A stretch of DNA of 10,785 nt from Clostridia bacterium (GTDB taxonomy: Bacteria > Bacillota > DSM-16504 > Desulfitibacterales > Desulfitibacteraceae), in assembly GCA_018333845.1 (NCBI GenBank), contig JAGXSK010000302.1, positions 1-10,785 of the forward strand, in the 5' to 3' direction. The position numbers were made by a program, and so were the translations under genes. Positions 7,383 to 10,785 of the stretch are shown in pieces. A model generated the notes under the pieces. It ran no database searches and was not told the DNA's origin. It saw nothing but the letters and a program-made list of their open reading frames with translations. Position 1 is the stretch's first letter; each line of letters starts with the position of its first letter.

Positions 7383-8903
7383 ATGCAATTATTAAGCAAG
7401 GAATTGCTCCAAAGTACTTTATTGTCTCGGGAGACTGGGCTAGATAAACATTTATTTGAGCTGCCAGAGAGGGCAGTTCAGTTTGGAGAAGGCAATTTTC
7501 TAAGGGCTTTTGTAGATTGGATGCTTCACAGGCTCAATATAAAGGGATATTTCAATGGTAGAGTAGTGGTAATACAACCCATAGAAAAGGGCACTATAGC
7601 CGAACTAAATGAGCAGGATGGTCTGTACACAATAATTCAACGAGGTTTACAGGATGGCAAGCCTGTAGAAGCGACGGAAATTATCACCTCAATAAGCAGG
7701 GGCATTAACCCTTATGAAGATTGGGAAGGTGTACTAAAATGTGCTGAAGATCCAAATATTGAGTTTGTGTTTTCTAATACAACAGAGGCGGGAATTGATT
7801 ATGATCCTGAGGATAGTTCCCAATTTGAACCTCCTCAATCTTTTCCGGGCAAATTGACAGTATATCTGTATCATCGCTTTAGGCATTTCAATGGTGAGCC
7901 ATCCAGAGGAATGATTATTATACCGTGTGAACTTATAGATAAAAACGGTGATACCCTTAAAAGGATTGTTTTACAGCTGGCAAAAAGCTGGAATTATCCA
8001 CAGAATTTTATAGAGTGGATTCTAAATAACAACCAATTTTTAAATAGTCTTGTGGACAGAGTTGTACCTGGTTTTCCGAAGACAGAAATAGATGATATAA
8101 CCGAAAGTTTAGGATATGAAGATAAATTGCTGTGCATTAGCGAATTTTATCACCTTTGGGCTATTGAAGGATCAAATAAGCTTGGTGAAAAGCTGCCATT
8201 TAATAAAGTAGGTTTAAATGTAATTTGGACAGATAATTTGACTGCCTACAGGACAAGAAAAGTAAGAATATTAAATGGAGCACATACAGCATCAGTGCCT
8301 GGAGCCTATCTTTATGGAGTGGATATGGTTAATGAGATGATGGAACATGAGATATTAGGTAGATTTACAAAGGATCTTATTTATGAAGAAGTTATTCCTT
8401 CAATTGATAATAATAAGGAAGTGCTTGAAAAATATGCTGGAACGGTTTTTGAAAGATTTACAAACCCATATATCAAACATAATATATTAAGTATTTTACT
8501 TAATTCCACTTCTAAATACAAAACAAGGGTGCTGCCTTCAATTTTGGAATATCATGCCAAATTTAATATTTTGCCAACAAGGCTAACCTATTCCTTAGCC
8601 TTGTTAATATCATTATATAAAGATGGTATTGTACATGGAAGTGAAATGATTGCCAAAAGAGATAAAGGTAATTTTGTACTTGAAGATGATTTGGATGCAT
8701 TAAAATTTTTTGAAGATGCCTGGAGGGGGTTTGACGGAACTCAATCATCACTTTCTGAGTTGTCTTTTAAGGTTCTGGGTAATGAAAAACTATGGGGGAC
8801 TAATTTAAATGAGGTCCAGGGGTTAACTGATATGGTTTCTATGTATCTGCATGGTATAGTTTTTCAGGGTGTTAAGAAAATGTATGAACAATTTATATTG
8901 TAA
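7383..8903 (+). CDS. uxaB: Tagaturonate reductase UxaB (altronate oxidoreductase)
   Basis: A 506-residue member of the polyol-specific long-chain (mannitol) dehydrogenase family, close in length to E. coli UxaB. It reduces D-tagaturonate to D-altronate with NADH, feeding UxaA. Visible markers are the nucleotide-binding FGEGNFLRAFVDW (34-46), EFVFSNTTEAGI (127-138), IIIPCELIDKNGD (178-190), the family motif NSLVDRVVPGFP (221-232) and the catalytic signature KVRILNGAHTA (293-303) with Lys293, Asn298 and His301. NPYIKHNILSILLNS in the C-terminal helical domain also fits UxaB rather than fructuronate reductase UxuB. AGGAGG (7367-7372) overlaps the uxaA stop codon and lies 10 bases from the ATG, so uxaA and uxaB are tightly linked. 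It is the last gene before the terminator at 8981. Confidence 0.95.
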   Translation: MQLLSKELLQSTLLSRETGLDKHLFELPERAVQFGEGNFLRAFVDWMLHRLNIKGYFNGRVVVIQPIEKGTIAELNEQDGLYTIIQRGLQDGKPVEATEIITSISRGINPYEDWEGVLKCAEDPNIEFVFSNTTEAGIDYDPEDSSQFEPPQSFPGKLTVYLYHRFRHFNGEPSRGMIIIPCELIDKNGDTLKRIVLQLAKSWNYPQNFIEWILNNNQFLNSLVDRVVPGFPKTEIDDITESLGYEDKLLCISEFYHLWAIEGSNKLGEKLPFNKVGLNVIWTDNLTAYRTRKVRILNGAHTASVPGAYLYGVDMVNEMMEHEILGRFTKDLIYEEVIPSIDNNKEVLEKYAGTVFERFTNPYIKHNILSILLNSTSKYKTRVLPSILEYHAKFNILPTRLTYSLALLISLYKDGIVHGSEMIAKRDKGNFVLEDDLDALKFFEDAWRGFDGTQSSLSELSFKVLGNEKLWGTNLNEVQGLTDMVSMYLHGIVFQGVKKMYEQFIL

Positions 8904-8929
8904 TCACACTCTAGAAGACATTGTAAAAA

Positions 8930-8963
8930 TTGTACTTTACATTTATATACTATATAATAGAAT
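8930..8963 (+). promoter_or_regulatory. Candidate sigma-A-type promoter after uxaB
   Basis: Two overlapping matches lie in the AT-rich gap after uxaB. TTGTAC (8930-8935) stands 17 bases before a perfect TATAAT (8953-8958). TTTACA (8936-8941) stands 16 bases before TAGAAT (8958-8963). Either would start RNA at about 8965-8970, only some 15 bases before the terminator hairpin. It could supply lacI by readthrough, or be chance AT-richness. Confidence 0.35.
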
Positions 8964-8980
8964 ACAATGATATTCAGATT

Positions 8981-9012
8981 AAGCACCCAGGAATTCTCCT
9001 GGGTGTTTTGTT
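8981..9012 (+). terminator. Intrinsic terminator of the dctPQM...uxaB operon
   Basis: CACCCAGGA (8984-8992) pairs perfectly with TCCTGGGTG (8997-9005) around the loop ATTC. The stem can extend by three further pairs (AAG with TTT, one of them G-U). TTTTGTT follows directly. The reverse strand lacks a T-run after the hairpin, so termination is expected only for + strand transcripts, here those arriving from uxaB 77 bases upstream. Confidence 0.9.
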
Positions 9013-9103
9013 ATTAATTAGAACTCCACTTAAAAATTTTTCGTTAAGAAGATAAAAAGAAGAAGGAATCTCGATTTCAATGGCGAATATCTATTTTACA
9101 GTT

Positions 9104-9132
9104 ACGCAAACGATTGCGGCAAACGATTGCAA
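9104..9132 (+). promoter_or_regulatory. Tandem LacI-family operators upstream of lacI
   Basis: GCAAACGATTGC occurs twice as an exact direct repeat, at 9106-9117 and 9119-9130, with 13 bases from centre to centre. Each copy is a near-palindrome (GCAAnCGnTTGC) with the central CG typical of LacI/GalR operators. The first extends to CGCAAACGATTGCG. The end of copy one and the start of copy two form a further dyad, TTGC-G-GCAA. The centre spacing is too short for two dimers to bind side by side easily. The sites lie 20-50 bases before the probable start of the repressor gene, consistent with autoregulation. They also resemble catabolite-responsive elements, though each has two departures from that consensus. 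Confidence 0.75.
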
Positions 9133-9151
9133 CAAACCGGAGGAGATTGAT

Positions 9152-10159
9152 TTGTCTATGGCTACTATAAAAGACGTGGCTCAAAAAGCAGGTGTGGCTA
9201 CCAGCACCGTATCTAGAATTCTTAGCGGCAAGGGCGAGGCCAGTAAGGAAACCAAAGAAAGGGTTCTGCAAATAGTTCAAGAACTAAACTACAAGCCAAA
9301 TGCCCTGGCAAAGGGATTAAAGGAAGGAAAGTCCAATACTATTGGACTTATAGTTCCTAATATAAGGGATCTTGTTTTCCCAGCTGCCATCAGAGGTATA
9401 TCGGATTATTTGGAAAAACACGGGTATACATTAGTACTGGTCAACACAGATGACAAGATTGAATTGGAAAAGCTTCATATTAACAATTTACAAAATAGAG
9501 CCGTTGATGGATTTATTATTTCAACTGCCAAGAAAGATAGTGTTCACCTGTTGGAACTCAAAAAGAAGGGAGTTCCCATAGTTTTGCTTTTGCGCCACCT
9601 TGGAGACACCATGGATGCCATTATAGTGGATAACTATCAGGGCGGGTATAATGCAATACAATATTTAATAGAAAAGGGACATAAAAAAATTGCCATTGTC
9701 AATGGAACCATGGATTTACAGCTTTACAGGGAAAGATACAGGGGGTATGTTGCTGCATTATCCGAGGCAGGTATAGAGATGGATAACAATCTGGTAGTTC
9801 ATAATGTGGAAAGTTGGGAAGACAGTTTGCAGGCAGTTAAAAATCTAATTGAGCGGGGGGGATGCCCAGAGGCTATATTTGCTACAAGTGATCCTAAAGC
9901 ATTAGGGGTTATAAGAGGTTTAAAGGACATGAACATCAAGGTTCCGGATGATGTATCTGTAATTGGTTTTGACAACATGGATATGGCTGAAATGATGGAT
10001 CCACCTTTAACTACTGTTGCCCAGCCTTTTTATAAGTGCGGCTACATGGCAGCAGAAAGGCTGCTGCGCTTAATAAAAAGCAAACGAACCCTAAAGCCGG
10101 TAGTTGAAGAGTTAAAAACAGAGCTGCTTATCCGCAGTTCTGTAAAGGAAAGGCCCTAG
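9152..10159 (+). CDS. LacI/GalR-family transcriptional repressor
   Basis: A repressor of about 335 residues. Counting from the ATG at 9158, the N-terminal helix-turn-helix is MATIKDVAQKAGVATSTVSR (1-20), followed by the hinge helix YKPNALAKGL (45-54). The periplasmic-binding-protein-like sensor domain shows NTIGLIVPNIRD, VDGFIIST, GHKKIAIVNG, PEAIFATSD and VPDDVSVIGFDNMDMAEM. The frame is open further upstream to ATG 9080, but that extension contains the tandem operators and has no family similarity. GGAGG (9139-9143) is 8 bases from TTG 9152 and 14 from ATG 9158; I chose TTG on spacing, and ATG is the alternative. The neighbours suggest a sugar-acid ligand and control of the uxa operon and/or the TRAP genes on the right. 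The effector is unknown. Confidence 0.92.
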   Translation: MSMATIKDVAQKAGVATSTVSRILSGKGEASKETKERVLQIVQELNYKPNALAKGLKEGKSNTIGLIVPNIRDLVFPAAIRGISDYLEKHGYTLVLVNTDDKIELEKLHINNLQNRAVDGFIISTAKKDSVHLLELKKKGVPIVLLLRHLGDTMDAIIVDNYQGGYNAIQYLIEKGHKKIAIVNGTMDLQLYRERYRGYVAALSEAGIEMDNNLVVHNVESWEDSLQAVKNLIERGGCPEAIFATSDPKALGVIRGLKDMNIKVPDDVSVIGFDNMDMAEMMDPPLTTVAQPFYKCGYMAAERLLRLIKSKRTLKPVVEELKTELLIRSSVKERP

Positions 10160-10393
10160 AGAGTACAAATTAAAAAATATCTTTATTTTCAAAAAGAAAA
10201 GGCCCCGGATAGAGGCCAAATTAAGAAAAACAAAACATATTATCATGGTTAAGTTTATTAGAACTACAGGTTAATTTCAACTATCAATTTTGCACTATAA
10301 AAAAATAAGCTTCCCAAGGCAGATAATGTTAGTGCAGATCAGGTTCGTTTTATGGTTTTTAGTATAAAGAATAAACTAGATGGAGGTTGGAAA
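10160..10393 (+). promoter_or_regulatory. Intergenic leader before the second TRAP binding protein
   Basis: This 234-base AT-rich gap has no coding potential that I can support. A possible promoter is TTTCAA (10275-10280) and TATAAA (10296-10301), with a short 15-base spacer, so it is weak. An inverted repeat, TGCACTA (10291-10297) and TAGTGCA (10330-10336), flanks the likely start region. A short imperfect GGCC hairpin (10201-10217) is followed by T-rich sequence only on the minus strand. No copy of the GCAAACGATTGC operator is seen here, nor a clear terminator after lacI. Confidence 0.4.
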
Positions 10394-10785
10394 ATGTTAA
10401 ATTCTTTAAAGAAGATAAGTTTAGTTTTACTGGTAGCTTTATTATCCATTGGGCTGGCAGCTTGTGGCGGAGGCAGCGGCAAAGATGAGCAAGGTGAAAA
10501 GGCAGAAAAAATCATTCTAAAATACGGGGATGCTGTTTCAACTGCTGACCCACAGTACGAGGCCTCTGTGTTTTTTGCCCAAAAGGTTGCTGAAATGACT
10601 GATGGAAGGGTAGAGGTTCAAATATATCCAAATTCCCAGCTAGGCAACCAGAGAGAGATGACAGAAGGCCTCAAGCTTGGTACTATTGAAATCGTGAAAA
10701 ATACAAATGCCGTTTTTACAGGCTTTGTTCCAGCAACTAAGGTACTGGATTTGCCATATCTATTTACTGATACAGAGCATGCCAG
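10394..10785 (+). CDS. dctP: Second TRAP transporter solute-binding lipoprotein (DctP), 3' end outside window
   Basis: The frame opens at ATG 10394 and runs off the right edge, giving about 130 residues. The N-terminus MLNSLKK is followed by a hydrophobic stretch and the lipobox LAAC, so Cys24 should be lipidated and anchor the protein outside the membrane, as in Gram-positive TRAP systems. A small Gly/Ser/Lys/Glu linker precedes the mature fold. IILKYGDAVSTADPQYEASVF (about 41-61), FAQKVAEMTDGRVEVQIYPNSQLGNQREMTEGLKLGTIEI and KVLDLPYLFTD match the N-terminal domain of DctP proteins. GGAGG (10382-10386) lies 7 bases before the start. It covers the half of the family that the left-edge dctP lacks, so the two copies cannot be compared here. 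Confidence 0.93.
   Translation, partial: MLNSLKKISLVLLVALLSIGLAACGGGSGKDEQGEKAEKIILKYGDAVSTADPQYEASVFFAQKVAEMTDGRVEVQIYPNSQLGNQREMTEGLKLGTIEIVKNTNAVFTGFVPATKVLDLPYLFTDTEHA

Noticed and set aside
10201..10217. GGCC hairpin after lacI as its terminator
   Set aside because: The stem has only four continuous pairs plus a mismatch, and A-rich sequence follows it on the + strand. A T-run exists only for minus-strand transcription, where no gene is seen.

Overview
The window looks like a piece of a low-GC Gram-positive chromosome, probably an anaerobic Clostridia-type Firmicute. The reasons are AT-rich coding sequence, strong purine-rich ribosome binding sites of the AGGAGG type, GTG starts (and a likely TTG start), and a solute-binding protein made as a lipoprotein. 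The species cannot be named from the sequence. All recognised genes lie on the + strand.

Positions 1-8903 hold one convergent-purpose gene string with short gaps. It begins with the 3' part of a TRAP transporter binding protein (dctP), then dctQ and dctM. Two different members of the uroporphyrinogen decarboxylase (URO-D)-like superfamily follow, then a zinc-dependent medium-chain dehydrogenase resembling E. coli LgoD (YjjN), then altronate dehydratase (uxaA) and tagaturonate reductase (uxaB). A clear intrinsic terminator follows uxaB at 8981-9012. The likely flow is uptake of a sugar acid, oxidation of a hexonate such as L-galactonate to D-tagaturonate, reduction to D-altronate, and dehydration to 2-keto-3-deoxygluconate (KDG). 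No uronate isomerase (UxaC), KDG kinase or KDPG aldolase is present in the window.

Positions 8904-10159 hold the terminator, a leader with two direct copies of a LacI-family-type operator (GCAAACGATTGC), and a LacI/GalR-family repressor. The operators lie inside the longest reading frame of the repressor but upstream of its probable true start, which suggests autoregulation.

Positions 10160-10785 hold a 234-base leader and the 5' part of a second TRAP binding protein with a lipoprotein signal. A second transporter cluster may therefore start at the right edge.

The most unusual part is the pair of URO-D-like proteins between a TRAP transporter and hexuronate enzymes. Neither keeps the usual His-x-Cys zinc motif of methylcobamide:CoM methyltransferases, and no corrinoid protein is visible. 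Their role is not known; handling of a modified (for example O-methylated) sugar acid is an inference.
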